Assembly: GCF_019249725.2 (NCBI RefSeq)
Contig: NZ_CP137559.1
Coordinates: 415,501 to 479,500 of the forward strand
Reading direction: 5' to 3'
DNA length: 64,000 nucleotides
Source: Segatella hominis
Lineage (GTDB): Bacteria; Bacteroidota; Bacteroidia; Bacteroidales; Bacteroidaceae
Shown: piece by piece, positions 8,451 to 16,667 of the stretch
How positions within the stretch are numbered: the first letter of the stretch is position 1
Layout of the letters: the number at the start of each line of letters is the position of its first letter
Notes under the pieces: generated by a model
The model's database searches: none
What the model saw: the letters and a program-made list of their open reading frames with translations, nothing else
What the model was told of the DNA's origin: nothing
Program-made: the position numbers and the translations under genes

Positions 8451-9608
8451 TAAAAGCTTGTAATACTCCGCCGCACCGAGCAGGAGGCAACCAGTACCGT
8501 AGTCCTCGAAGTCAGGAACAGAAGTAAAGGTGACAGGCTGACCTGCAGCAGGATCCTTACCTGTGCCCTGGTTGTATCCGATGAAACCATCTTCGTGAAC
8601 CGATGCAGCCAATGCCTTCCAAGCTTTATCCATTGCTTTCTGATAGGTAGCTCTTGGCAGGATACCCTGCTGCACACCCCATGCCATGCCATAAAGGAAG
8701 AGACCTGTACCAGTCATTTCAGGACCACCATAGTTGGCAGGACAAACGAGGCTTACGTTCCAATATCCATCCTCACGCTGGCACTTCAATATCGCCTTGC
8801 TCATAGCGATAAAGTCTTTCTTCAGGTATAGGTAGTTCTTATCAGTCTTAGGCAAGGTCTGCATCACGCGTACCAATGCAGCATATACCCAACCGTTTCC
8901 GCGGCTCCAATAGCAGTTGCTGCCATCTTTCTCCTTGTAAGGTGGCACATAGTCTTTGTCTCTCCACCAGAGTCCTTCTTTCTTATTGAAGAGACCGCCA
9001 GCCAAGGTATCACGGCTCCACTTGTAGGAGTTCATTGCATAGTCGAGGTATTTCTTCTCACCGGTCAACTTAGCATATTTGGCATAGACAGGCATAGCCA
9101 TCTGTATCGCATCAATCCATGTCCAGTATGAAACACGGTTGGTGCTCATCTGATGGTCGAGGTTCTCCTTTACCTTACTCAAATCCTTTTTGCCGCCAGT
9201 CTGGATATAGCGGTCGATATAGGTTTGCTGGCAACACTGGTTGTCGGCATCAGTATCATTCACGCTGCCACGGGCTGTCCACTTGTGATAGTCTGCCCAG
9301 CGGTCGGTATAGTCGAGGTAGCGCTGCTGAGGGTCTATCTCGTAGAGTGCCATCAATCCTTCGTAATATACGGCACGGGTCCAGAGGTTGCTCGTGCGTA
9401 CCTTCTTGACATAGGTGTCGAGGGTTGGGTCACTGTACTTCGTCATGAAGTAGTTGTTGGTGCGCTGTGATACTTCCAGGATTTCCTTCTTTAGAGATTC
9501 CTTGTCAGATGCAGCTTTCACTGTTGCAACTTTCACGGCTGCATTTTGGGCAGACACAGAGGTCATGCCCATCAAGATGCAGAAGCTTGTCAGGATTAGT
9601 TTCTTCAT
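8436..9608 (-). CDS. Secreted GH105 unsaturated rhamnogalacturonyl hydrolase
   Basis: Expected to remove the unsaturated galacturonic acid left on oligosaccharides by rhamnogalacturonan lyases such as the two PL11 enzymes in this window. 390 residues with signal peptide (LTSFCILMGMTSVSAQ). The (alpha/alpha)6-barrel is shown by repeating helices and the family motif CYWSRGNGWVYAAL near residue 235, plus SNLWTRAVYYEGL, YTWIDAIQMA-like SYWTWIDAIQMAMP and GPEMTGTGLFLYGMAWG. Likely periplasmic. Second gene of the GH106-GH105-GH28 operon. The final codons come from a dispersed AAAGGTAAAAA repeat. Confidence 0.9.
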   Translation of the reverse strand: MKKLILTSFCILMGMTSVSAQNAAVKVATVKAASDKESLKKEILEVSQRTNNYFMTKYSDPTLDTYVKKVRTSNLWTRAVYYEGLMALYEIDPQQRYLDYTDRWADYHKWTARGSVNDTDADNQCCQQTYIDRYIQTGGKKDLSKVKENLDHQMSTNRVSYWTWIDAIQMAMPVYAKYAKLTGEKKYLDYAMNSYKWSRDTLAGGLFNKKEGLWWRDKDYVPPYKEKDGSNCYWSRGNGWVYAALVRVMQTLPKTDKNYLYLKKDFIAMSKAILKCQREDGYWNVSLVCPANYGGPEMTGTGLFLYGMAWGVQQGILPRATYQKAMDKAWKALAASVHEDGFIGYNQGTGKDPAAGQPVTFTSVPDFEDYGTGCLLLGAAEYYKLLKVKK

Positions 9609-9690
9609 TTGTACTCTTTGATTGATTATGTTCTTATTTTAAATTTGCTTATTTCTTATTGAATTTCCAAAACATGCGAAATGAAAATGA

Positions 9691-12294
9691 TTAGAGTTGG
9701 TCTTTCAATTCCACGAGTTTTACCGAACTGTTGAGTCCGCTTGCTACAGGAGTCCATTTCTCGTAAGTGGTCTTCTTGTAGTCGATATCCACCACGTTGA
9801 TTTCCTTCATCTTGCGCCATTTCACACCCTGTCGGTCGAGTTCTGCTATGCGGTTGGCAGGCAGGTTGGTTACCTCGATACGGATAGTATTCTTGCCCTT
9901 GTTCAGTGCGTCTTTGCAGTTGAGGATATATGGTACCGCCCATGCGCAGCCCACATATTTATTATTGATATAGACGCGTGCACTTTCACGGACATCACCT
10001 AAGTCGATAGCCCACTGTTTCTGTGCATCATCCTTCGACAGTTTGAAGGTGGTTTCATAAACACCTGTTCCCATCATCACCTTCGCCTTTTCGCTGAGAT
10101 TTTCCCAACTCTTCAAGCCCTTGAGGTTGAAGGTCTCGCCCACCTTAGGAGCCTCCTCGATGAACGACAGCTTCCAGGTATTGGCGGTCAGGTCGATGGT
10201 CTTGCTGTCCGAAGCCGCAAACTTCTCCTTTTCGCTTACCTTCACCTTAGAACCGAGTTTCCATTCGCTTACAGGCTTATCCGAGGTGATGAGAATGCGG
10301 CTCTCGCCACTCTTCAGGATCACTTCGATGCCCTTATCGCCGATAGTGGCCTTGTGATATTTGCCCGTCATAGGGTTATACCAGATACCGTTCTTCTCGT
10401 TTACAGCCAGTGCTACGGTAGAAGTGATATCCTTGCCGGTGAGGTTGGCGATGAAGTAATGATGACCGATGCTGTTGTTGCGGCGAATCATCTTCAAGCC
10501 CAGGTTCTTTCTCATCAGTTCCGGTTTTGCAGCTTGTTCCATCGCCTTGATGTTGTCGCCCTTGATAATCTTGGCTCCTTGCGCCTTCAAGTCGGAGATA
10601 TGCTGGATTACATCGCTTGGCATGATGTTGTTGCCTGGGATGATGATGCCCTTGTAGCGGGTACCAGCAGCAGTTTCGATCATACCATCTTTAAAGATAC
10701 AGGTGCGCAGGTATTTGTCGCTGATGTAGTCGCAGTCGAATCCAGCCTTGTCAATGTCGAGAATCACCTTGATAAATTCCGGTGCTTTCTTCGCCATGGA
10801 GTGGATGTCGAATTGCATCAACCAGTTCTTGGTATCCTTGCGCCACATATCTCTTACTGGCAGATAGACCAGAAAGTCGTTGTCAGGCTGTCCCCACTGC
10901 AGATAGGTCTGGCAGTGGGTGATGTACTTCATCAGTTCCGGTGCATCGCGCCAGATACTGTTGGTCGGACTCATATCCACCGATGCATAGAACTTCCATC
11001 CTGGCCATGGGTCGTTTTTAGGCGAGTAGGCTGTACCATGGAAGAACATGTGGTTCACACCTGCGCAGAACATGAGGTCCATATCTGGTTTCATCTGACT
11101 CAGGGAAGTGCGGAAGTGCTCGGTGAGCCAGGTAAAGGTCTCGCTGGAGGTATATTTCTTGCCTGTGATATGGGCGGCAGATGGTGCATACTTGAGCATG
11201 CTGAGGTCGCTGAAATTAGGACGGGTCTTGCCCGGATCCTTGCGTAAGCCCTTGATGCCGAAATCAGTAAGACCGAATCCTTCTATCTCAGGGATATCTA
11301 CGGCGGCATAACAGTCGATGAGGTTGGCTGGTGAACCATGAGCTTGATTGCGGGTGATGGCACCACGCTTGTTTGCCCACTTGGTCCACTGTTCGGTGAA
11401 GTTATGGAGCAGCATATCGCCTAATGTTTCACGGTAATCGCTTACCACCACGGCATCACCATCAAGGAATTCAGGGAACTTTTCCTGCAGTTTATATCCG
11501 TGCATATTCTCAAATTCTGTCAGCAGTTTAGGAGTCCAGTTGGCTCCATATACCTCATAACTATCATTGAAGAAGGTATGTGGATAAGGAGTCTTGTTGG
11601 CAACGAAGGCACTATCGATATGTGCCAGATAATTAGCCACGGCAGTGGAGTCAAAGTGGTCGATGACATATCCTTCTCCGCCCGGTGCAGCACGTTTAAC
11701 TTTCTGTCGGGTGCGGCTTTCGTAGAGAGCGATGACACGCTTTTTCCTGTTCTGTCCCTCAACTGGATATGCCTTGATGAGTTTCAGCTTGGCAAAGTCA
11801 CGCTCTTTCTGAGGAACGTTGAATTCAATCTCCATCAATTTCTGTTTCACGTCAACGATCGTATCCACGAATACAGCCTTGCAGGCAGCTTCATTGATAG
11901 GAACCCAAGGACCACCAAAAGGCCAGCCGGTACCAGTAGCCATGTCGGTTTCAATACCTACCTTCTTATTTTCTTCTTCTACGAATTTGAGCATCTCCAT
12001 CCATTTCGGAGAGAGATACGGAATGTCATTCTTGTCATTTCCTTGCACGCCATAGAGTGGCGTGATTTCTACGGCTCCAATGCCAGCCTTAGCATATTCG
12101 TCGAGGTTCCACTTTAGGTTCTCTTTATCTACAGCAGATCCCATCCACCACCATCTTACGCCCGGTTTGGCTTCCTGAGTAGGGGTAGGGAGCGACAGTG
12201 CACCAGAATGCGACTGAGCCTGACTGCCGAGAGATGACAGCAGAGCCAATGCAAGGGAAAATCCGACAAATTGCGTTTTTAGTATCTTGTCCAT
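9691..12294 (-). CDS. Secreted GH106 alpha-L-rhamnosidase
   Basis: Predicted to release L-rhamnose from rhamnogalacturonan oligosaccharides. 867 residues, shorter than the roughly 1100 of some GH106 members. Signal peptide FSLALALLSSLGSQAQ. The GH106 N-terminal block is clear: PTPTQEAKPGVRWWWMGSAV, then YAKAGIGAVEITPLYGVQG and TGTGWPFGGPWV. The final 170 residues are a beta-sandwich (WAIDLGDVRESARVYINNKY). First gene of the minus-strand operon; a possible -7 box is at 12357-12364. Its promoter does not carry the CAAA direct repeat found at the rha promoters. Rhamnose released here would feed RhaT/RhaA/RhaB/RhaD. Confidence 0.9.
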   Translation of the reverse strand: MDKILKTQFVGFSLALALLSSLGSQAQSHSGALSLPTPTQEAKPGVRWWWMGSAVDKENLKWNLDEYAKAGIGAVEITPLYGVQGNDKNDIPYLSPKWMEMLKFVEEENKKVGIETDMATGTGWPFGGPWVPINEAACKAVFVDTIVDVKQKLMEIEFNVPQKERDFAKLKLIKAYPVEGQNRKKRVIALYESRTRQKVKRAAPGGEGYVIDHFDSTAVANYLAHIDSAFVANKTPYPHTFFNDSYEVYGANWTPKLLTEFENMHGYKLQEKFPEFLDGDAVVVSDYRETLGDMLLHNFTEQWTKWANKRGAITRNQAHGSPANLIDCYAAVDIPEIEGFGLTDFGIKGLRKDPGKTRPNFSDLSMLKYAPSAAHITGKKYTSSETFTWLTEHFRTSLSQMKPDMDLMFCAGVNHMFFHGTAYSPKNDPWPGWKFYASVDMSPTNSIWRDAPELMKYITHCQTYLQWGQPDNDFLVYLPVRDMWRKDTKNWLMQFDIHSMAKKAPEFIKVILDIDKAGFDCDYISDKYLRTCIFKDGMIETAAGTRYKGIIIPGNNIMPSDVIQHISDLKAQGAKIIKGDNIKAMEQAAKPELMRKNLGLKMIRRNNSIGHHYFIANLTGKDITSTVALAVNEKNGIWYNPMTGKYHKATIGDKGIEVILKSGESRILITSDKPVSEWKLGSKVKVSEKEKFAASDSKTIDLTANTWKLSFIEEAPKVGETFNLKGLKSWENLSEKAKVMMGTGVYETTFKLSKDDAQKQWAIDLGDVRESARVYINNKYVGCAWAVPYILNCKDALNKGKNTIRIEVTNLPANRIAELDRQGVKWRKMKEINVVDIDYKKTTYEKWTPVASGLNSSVKLVELKDQL

Positions 12295-12356
12295 ATTGTT
12301 GTTGGTTTTTAAGTTTTCCTTATTGATTATTACTTCTTTGTTTATTTCTTCGGATG

Positions 12357-12364
12357 CAAAGATA
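12357..12364 (-). promoter_or_regulatory. -7 box for the GH106-GH105-GH28 operon
   Basis: CAAAGATA on the + strand, which is TATCTTTG on the minus strand, matching TAnnTTTG, 63 bp before the GH106 start. No good TTTG -33 element was found at 19-20 bp, which suggests an activator-dependent promoter. Confidence 0.6.
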
Positions 12365-12464
12365 GTGAAAAATACTCAATAACGTCTGTCTTATGGTCCT
12401 TAAAAATGTAAAATAGTACAAATATGTTAGGTGTTTTGCCAAAAAGTCAAGGAATCGCTAATAA

Positions 12465-12499
12465 AAAAGATGACCTCGCAAAACGTGAGGTCATCTTTT
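12465..12499. terminator. Terminator hairpin after the ATPase gene
   Basis: AAAAGATGACCTC (12465-12477) pairs with GAGGTCATCTTTT (12487-12499) around a nine-base loop, with A/T runs on both sides. It lies downstream (minus strand) of the gene ending at 12561 and also isolates the GH106 promoter. Confidence 0.85.
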
Positions 12500-12560
12500 G
12501 CTTGTTATAGTCTTTTCTCTATCTTTTGTTTCAGTCTTTTCCTTATTCTTGTTTTTTTCT

Positions 12561-14135
12561 TTATGCTTTTTCCCAATCCAGCAATCCTTTTCCTTCATCA
12601 TCCAGCTCAATTCCCAGTCCTATCACTTCTCGCTTGTCAGCCTTGAACGGCTCTAGATATTGGTTCGAGATGATTTGCTTGATGGCAGCTTCCTTACCAC
12701 CATTGTTCTTCAGCTTTAATTCTATTACATAGATATATCTCGAAGTTGTGGCGAGAATATCAATTCTACCTGTGGCGAGCATGTGCTCCACTTCAACCTT
12801 CAGTCCGATGGCATTGAGGATGGTGCTGATGATGAGGCGGTAGCGTTCTTCCATATCCATGGAGGCAAGCTTCTTGTTGCTATATGGCACATCGGCAATG
12901 AGAGCCTTCATTGATTTCATGGCTTCAGCCAACTGACCTGTTCCTAACTGGTAGTACAGATTGGCTTGCAATGACTGGCTATCGCCTTCCTCTCGCAAGG
13001 TTAAGGCTGGGAGTACCATCTCATAGAGAGCTTGCTTCACTTCCTCGTTAGGAAATCCCAAGACGTAGCCGAATTCATCGCTGTCCTTGATGGTGAGATA
13101 GCCCGACTGATATAGGAACAGGGCAGCTCCACCGCCTGTTACATCAGATTGCTCCAGTATATTTCGCAGGATGCGGCAATGGTCGAAATCGCCTAAGCGC
13201 AATTCGGCATTGTTTACAAACTTAGGGATGAGAGAGGTGGCGCCCGATGCAGCCCAGAAATTACTCAATCTGGATTGCTGTAGTGCATTGACCAGGCTAT
13301 AAGGATTATAGATGTCCACCATGTTTTCTTCTGAGAAGTGGTATCCGTCGTAATAAGCCTTTAATCTATCATGGGTTTCCTGTACTGACCATTTGTTACG
13401 TGTTGCCATTTTTTCAATTTCTGGCATGAAATTCTCCAAAATTTCCTCTTCTGTAATACCGCAGATTGGGGTATATTCTGGTAAGAAACTGATGTTGGAA
13501 AGATTGTTGAGTACCGAGAACAATGAAATCTGGGTGAACTTGGTGATGCCCGTGATAAAGACAAGCTTTTCGTATTCATCAGCATTCTTAAGCACAGAGA
13601 ACACGGTGCGATATACTTCCGTGCATGCCTTGTGTTCCGGAGTCATCCAGGAGTGCTGTAGGGGTGCATCATACTCATCAATGAGCACGGCAACCTGCAG
13701 GCCGGTCTGTTCGTATGCTGCAACGATGATGTTCTTGAATCGGTTTGACAGAGCGGTCAGGGATCTTGGTGTGATGCCATATTGGACTTCGTATTTGGCG
13801 AAGGTCTCGTCAAAGTAAGCCTTGATGCCTTCGGGGGTGGCATCAGCCATGCTCATGTCGAGTCGAACAACGGGATATGATTTCCATTCTTTCTCTAATG
13901 ACATGATTTTCAATCCCTCGAAGAGTTCTTTCTTTCCTTCGAAGTACGACTGTAGCGTATCGACAAGCAATGACTTGCCAAATCGGCGAGGACGGCTCAG
14001 GTAATTATACGTATAGCCGTTGGTTACTAATTTCCAAATAATGTCGGTCTTATCAACATAGAGATAGTTCTCTTCTCTGATTTTCTTGAACGACTGGATG
14101 CCTGCTGGCAGCTTTCTGAGATTATAATTTGTCAT
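12561..14135 (-). CDS. AAA-ATPase-like/PD-(D/E)XK nuclease-domain protein (DUF1703 type)
   Basis: About 524 residues. N-terminal AAA-ATPase-like domain (PF09820 type): LPAGIQSFKKIREENYLYVDKT, Walker A-like SRPRRFGKSLLVDTL, and LIDEYDAPLQH as Walker B. The C-terminal PD-(D/E)XK nuclease-like domain (PF08011 type) ends with GRIDILATTSRYIYVIELKLK, holding the D and ExK catalytic residues. The family is strongly expanded in Bacteroidota and its cellular role is not settled; defence or mobile-element ties are often suspected. The frame is open to 14252, but a -7 box at 14191-14198 lies inside that extension, and ATG 14135 (MTNYNLRKLPAG) gives the family-typical start. No operon partner. Confidence 0.87.
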   Translation of the reverse strand: MTNYNLRKLPAGIQSFKKIREENYLYVDKTDIIWKLVTNGYTYNYLSRPRRFGKSLLVDTLQSYFEGKKELFEGLKIMSLEKEWKSYPVVRLDMSMADATPEGIKAYFDETFAKYEVQYGITPRSLTALSNRFKNIIVAAYEQTGLQVAVLIDEYDAPLQHSWMTPEHKACTEVYRTVFSVLKNADEYEKLVFITGITKFTQISLFSVLNNLSNISFLPEYTPICGITEEEILENFMPEIEKMATRNKWSVQETHDRLKAYYDGYHFSEENMVDIYNPYSLVNALQQSRLSNFWAASGATSLIPKFVNNAELRLGDFDHCRILRNILEQSDVTGGGAALFLYQSGYLTIKDSDEFGYVLGFPNEEVKQALYEMVLPALTLREEGDSQSLQANLYYQLGTGQLAEAMKSMKALIADVPYSNKKLASMDMEERYRLIISTILNAIGLKVEVEHMLATGRIDILATTSRYIYVIELKLKNNGGKEAAIKQIISNQYLEPFKADKREVIGLGIELDDEGKGLLDWEKA

Positions 14136-14190
14136 ATCCGATACTTTTTGAATGTTCGTACTTACTTGACTTCTGCAGCTTAACTTTTTG

Positions 14191-14222
14191 CAAAGATACA
14201 GAGAAAAAATGGTTATGCCAAG
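14191..14222 (-). promoter_or_regulatory. Promoter for the AAA-ATPase-like gene
   Basis: CAAAGATA at 14191-14198 is TATCTTTG on the minus strand; about 20 bases further upstream CCAA gives TTGG, a weak -33 element. Its place decides for the ATG at 14135 rather than the longer frame. Confidence 0.55.
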
Positions 14223-14267
14223 AAAAACCGGTATAAAAATGCTTAATGGCACGGGAAAACCAGACTA

Positions 14268-14339
14268 TTCTTGATACCTGGCAAACGCGAGGTATCAAGA
14301 AAAAAAGGTGATCATTGGCTGATGAACACCTTTCTTTTT
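14268..14339. other. Two adjacent hairpins
   Basis: TTCTTGATACCT (14268-14279) pairs perfectly with AGGTATCAAGAA (14290-14301). Directly after, AAAGGTG (14304-14310) pairs with CACCTTT (14327-14333), followed by CTTTTTG as in a + strand terminator. No intact + strand gene precedes them, so they may be relics together with the fragment at 14312-14440. Confidence 0.45.
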
Positions 14340-14440
14340 GATGGTTCTATCTGAATCAGATATTTTCCGTCTTTATATTTGACGGGAAGGTTCTTGCCAG
14401 CCTGCCTTAGTTGTGAGTGATTTGTAAACTCTCCTGCTAT
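14312..14440 (-). pseudogene. C-terminal fragment of an unrecognised protein
   Basis: An open minus-strand stretch of 42 codons without a start codon, between an upstream TAA and a TGA. The translation has a protein-like composition, with segments AGKNLPVKYKDGKYLIQI and EPSKRKVFISQ, as expected for the tail of a deleted gene. I do not recognise the family. It could be a chance open frame. Confidence 0.3.
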
Positions 14441-14461
14441 TTATTCTTTTTATATGTAATC

Positions 14462-14580
14462 TACGATAAACTCGTAATATCCTATGTTTTAGTATTACGA
14501 AAAGCTCGTAAAACGTTAAAATATAGTTGAGTTTATGCTTTTTAACGTAGATTATTTTGTGCTTATACGAAAATTTCGTA
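14462..14580 (+). promoter_or_regulatory. Three BlaI-type operator palindromes
   Basis: TACGA-N5-TCGTA occurs three times, at 14462-14476 (TACGATAAACTCGTA), 14496-14510 (TACGAAAAGCTCGTA) and 14566-14580 (TACGAAAATTTCGTA). The third lies between the -33 and -7 elements and touches the -7 box, the best place for a repressor. A longer inverted pair, TAATCTACG (14457-14465) and CGTAGATTA (14546-14554), overlaps the first operator. BlaI/MecI repressors bind short palindromes ahead of their own genes; assignment to this BlaI is inferred from position. Confidence 0.75.
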
Positions 14581-14586
14581 GTTTTG
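14556..14586 (+). promoter_or_regulatory. Promoter of the blaI-blaR1 pair
   Basis: TTTG at 14556-14559 and TAGTTTTG at 14579-14586 are separated by 19 bases, an exact match to the Bacteroidota -33/-7 pattern. The spacer contains the third operator palindrome. Confidence 0.8.
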
Positions 14587-14637
14587 TAGCGTGATTTAGA
14601 AACAAATATGTTGAAATTAAAAAATAAAGATAGAAAG

Positions 14638-15000
14638 ATGGAAAAATTGACGAATCAGGAAGAAGAGATTATGCTTCGGATATGGCAGTTGGGGCGATGT
14701 GCCGTGAAACAGATTATGGAACTGTTGCCAGAACCTCGTCCACCTTATACCACTGTAGCTTCTATTGTGAACAATCTGAAGCGCAAGGAATACGTCAAGG
14801 CGAAGCGGGATGGCAAGGGGTATGTCTATTCGCCTGCTATCGCCGAGAGCGATTACAAGCGGAAGTTCCTGTCGGGTTTCGTGAACAATTACTTCAGGAA
14901 TTCTTTCAAGGAGATGGTTTCCTTCTTTGCCAAGGATGAGAAAATCAGTCCAGAGGACCTCAAGGATATCATTAGAGAAATCGAGAGTTCGGAAGAATAA
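14638..15000 (+). CDS. BlaI/MecI-family transcriptional repressor
   Basis: Winged-helix repressor that is normally cleaved or released when a BlaR1-type sensor protease is activated. About 120 residues: MEKLTNQEEEIMLRIWQLG, the recognition region RPPYTTVASIVNNLKRKEYVKAKRDGKGYVYSP, then a C-terminal dimerisation helix region ending EIESSEE. The frame can begin at ATG 14608, ten codons earlier; 14638 matches the family start better, and both are downstream of the predicted transcription start. The next gene, 34 bp on, is the cognate M56 protease. The three palindromes upstream indicate autoregulation. Target genes beyond its own operon are unknown; no beta-lactamase is in the window. Confidence 0.88.
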   Translation: MEKLTNQEEEIMLRIWQLGRCAVKQIMELLPEPRPPYTTVASIVNNLKRKEYVKAKRDGKGYVYSPAIAESDYKRKFLSGFVNNYFRNSFKEMVSFFAKDEKISPEDLKDIIREIESSEE

Positions 15001-15034
15001 CTAATAGTTCATTTCAAACAAAAACTTAAACTGT

Positions 15035-16534
15035 ATGGCAATATATCTTATAAAAATAAATGTAGCCCTGATGCTGCTTTATGGCTTTTATCGCCTCACG
15101 GTGAGCCGCGATACCTTCTTCGGTCTTCGCCGCCTGACCCTCTGGCTCATCTATGCCGTCGCCTTGATGGTACCGGCGTTCAATCTGGAATATTGGGTAC
15201 GCGATACCCCTACGATGGTGAGTATGGCGAATGTATATGCCGACACGTTTTATCCCGTGGTGGTTGTAAAGGCTCAGGCTTCCAGCATAACCTGGATGGA
15301 TATGCTGCTGGGCATCTATTGGGTAGGAGTAGCCGTCCTCTCATTGCGGTTGGTATGGCAACTCTTCAGCATCATCCGCCTTGTGGTTATTTCCCGGAAG
15401 CAGGAGGTGGAAGGCATCACGGTGCATCTGCTCAAGGGCGAAGGGAGTCCGTTCTCCTTCTTCCGCTGGGTGTTTATGTATCCATCTACCCTGGAGGGCA
15501 AGCAGTTGCACGAGGTGATGGTTCATGAATGCACCCATGTTTCGGGTCTCCATTCCCTGGATACCCTCTTCTCCGAGCTTTTCTCCATCGTATGCTGGTT
15601 TAATCCGTTTGCCTGGCTGATGAAGCAGGAAGTAAGAATGAATTTGGAATATTTAGCCGATGAAAGTGTTTTATCTGATGGCAACGCGCGCAAATCCTAT
15701 CAGTATCACCTTCTAGGTTTGGCATATCGACAGCCGAAGGATTCGGCTCAGATTGCTAATAATTTTAATTTATTACCTCTTAAAAAAAGAATTAAAATGA
15801 TGAACAAACGTAGAACAAGTGAAATAGGCAAGGCGAAGTACCTCCTTTTCGCACCTTTGGCAGGAGCGTTGCTCATGGTGAGCAACATCGAGAGTGTGGC
15901 TCGTGAGATTGGCGAGCAGATTCCGGAAGTGGCCGAGGTTCAGCAGAAGGCTGAGCAGGCGTTGAATACTGATGTGGCTGTGGCGAATCCGATGGCAAAG
16001 GAAGCCATCGAGGTGATGAACCCAGCTGAGTCTGAAGAAATGGATGCTGAGAAGGCTGCAGAAGCTGAATTGTCAAAAGCTGAGGAAGCAAAGACGGAAG
16101 AAGCAGACAAGGTTGCAGAAGTTAAAGCAGAAGCAAAAGCAGAAGTGAAGGTGAAAAACAAGGCTCAAGCCGATACAACCAAGAAGAAAAAATCTTGGGA
16201 TTGTATTCCGGAGACGATGCCGTATTTTCCTGGTGGTCGGGAATTGCTGCTGAAGTATCTGGCTGTTAACATCAAATATCCTGCTTCCGCTGTCAAGGCC
16301 AAAAAGCAGGGTCGTGTGATCGTAACCTTTATCGTCCAGAAGGATGGCAGCGTTACGCATGCCAAGATAGCCAAATCTATAGATCCGGAACTGGATGCTG
16401 AGGCTTTGAGAGTCGTGAGGGGGATGCCTAAGTGGATTCCTGGTACACAGTTGGGTAAACCTGTGAACGTAAAATATACCCTTCCTGTAAAATTCTCTCT
16501 TCAGAAAGATGCAACCCTAGGAAAAAAGAAGTAA
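15035..16534 (+). CDS. BlaR1-like M56 membrane metalloprotease with C-terminal TonB domain
   Basis: 499 residues. Membrane segments at about 4-23, 32-50 and 90-120. The zinc motif HECTH is at 164-168 and the third ligand lies in NLEYLADESVL near 205. A further membrane segment (LLFAPLAGALLMV) is near 270. Then comes a long Ala/Glu/Lys-rich stretch (about 290-390) and a TonB C-terminal-like domain (PYFPGGRELLLKYLAVNIKY to YTLPVKFSL). In BlaR1 this position holds a penicillin-binding sensor, so the signal here is probably different. M56-TonB proteins beside BlaI repressors are common in Bacteroidota; signal and substrate are not established. The Ala/Glu/Lys region could span the periplasm. Confidence 0.88.
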   Translation: MAIYLIKINVALMLLYGFYRLTVSRDTFFGLRRLTLWLIYAVALMVPAFNLEYWVRDTPTMVSMANVYADTFYPVVVVKAQASSITWMDMLLGIYWVGVAVLSLRLVWQLFSIIRLVVISRKQEVEGITVHLLKGEGSPFSFFRWVFMYPSTLEGKQLHEVMVHECTHVSGLHSLDTLFSELFSIVCWFNPFAWLMKQEVRMNLEYLADESVLSDGNARKSYQYHLLGLAYRQPKDSAQIANNFNLLPLKKRIKMMNKRRTSEIGKAKYLLFAPLAGALLMVSNIESVAREIGEQIPEVAEVQQKAEQALNTDVAVANPMAKEAIEVMNPAESEEMDAEKAAEAELSKAEEAKTEEADKVAEVKAEAKAEVKVKNKAQADTTKKKKSWDCIPETMPYFPGGRELLLKYLAVNIKYPASAVKAKKQGRVIVTFIVQKDGSVTHAKIAKSIDPELDAEALRVVRGMPKWIPGTQLGKPVNVKYTLPVKFSLQKDATLGKKK

Positions 16535-16555
16535 AGTAGGGCATAAGTCATATAA

Positions 16556-16630
16556 TTGTTGATTGTGCCAAATGTCATAGACCAAATATCAAAAGAATAG
16601 GTTGGGTATGGGGCGAAATGAGTACTTTTG
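16556..16630 (+). promoter_or_regulatory. rhaD promoter with CAAA direct repeat
   Basis: -7 box TACTTTTG at 16623-16630. Upstream are TTGTTGATTGTGCCAAATGT (16556-16575) and CATAGACCAAATATCAAAAG (16576-16595), with CAAA cores 21 bp apart and 27 bases between the second unit and the -7 box. The same arrangement is seen at rhaB, the first susC and the second PL11 gene. The -33 element is weak (GTTG), fitting activation. The -7 box lies inside the upstream open frame and so decides for the start at 16668. Confidence 0.65.
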
Positions 16631-16667
16631 CAGCAGAAATTTTAAACAAGCTAATAACAATAATAAT

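Noticed and set aside
12357..12411. CAAA direct-repeat operator at the GH106 promoter
   Set aside because: At the expected distance from the -7 box the minus strand has no TCAAAA or GYCAAA core, so this operon was left out of the proposed regulon.
16602..16667. Upstream start for rhaD
   Set aside because: The extension contains the -7 box TACTTTTG, so it is not transcribed in full.
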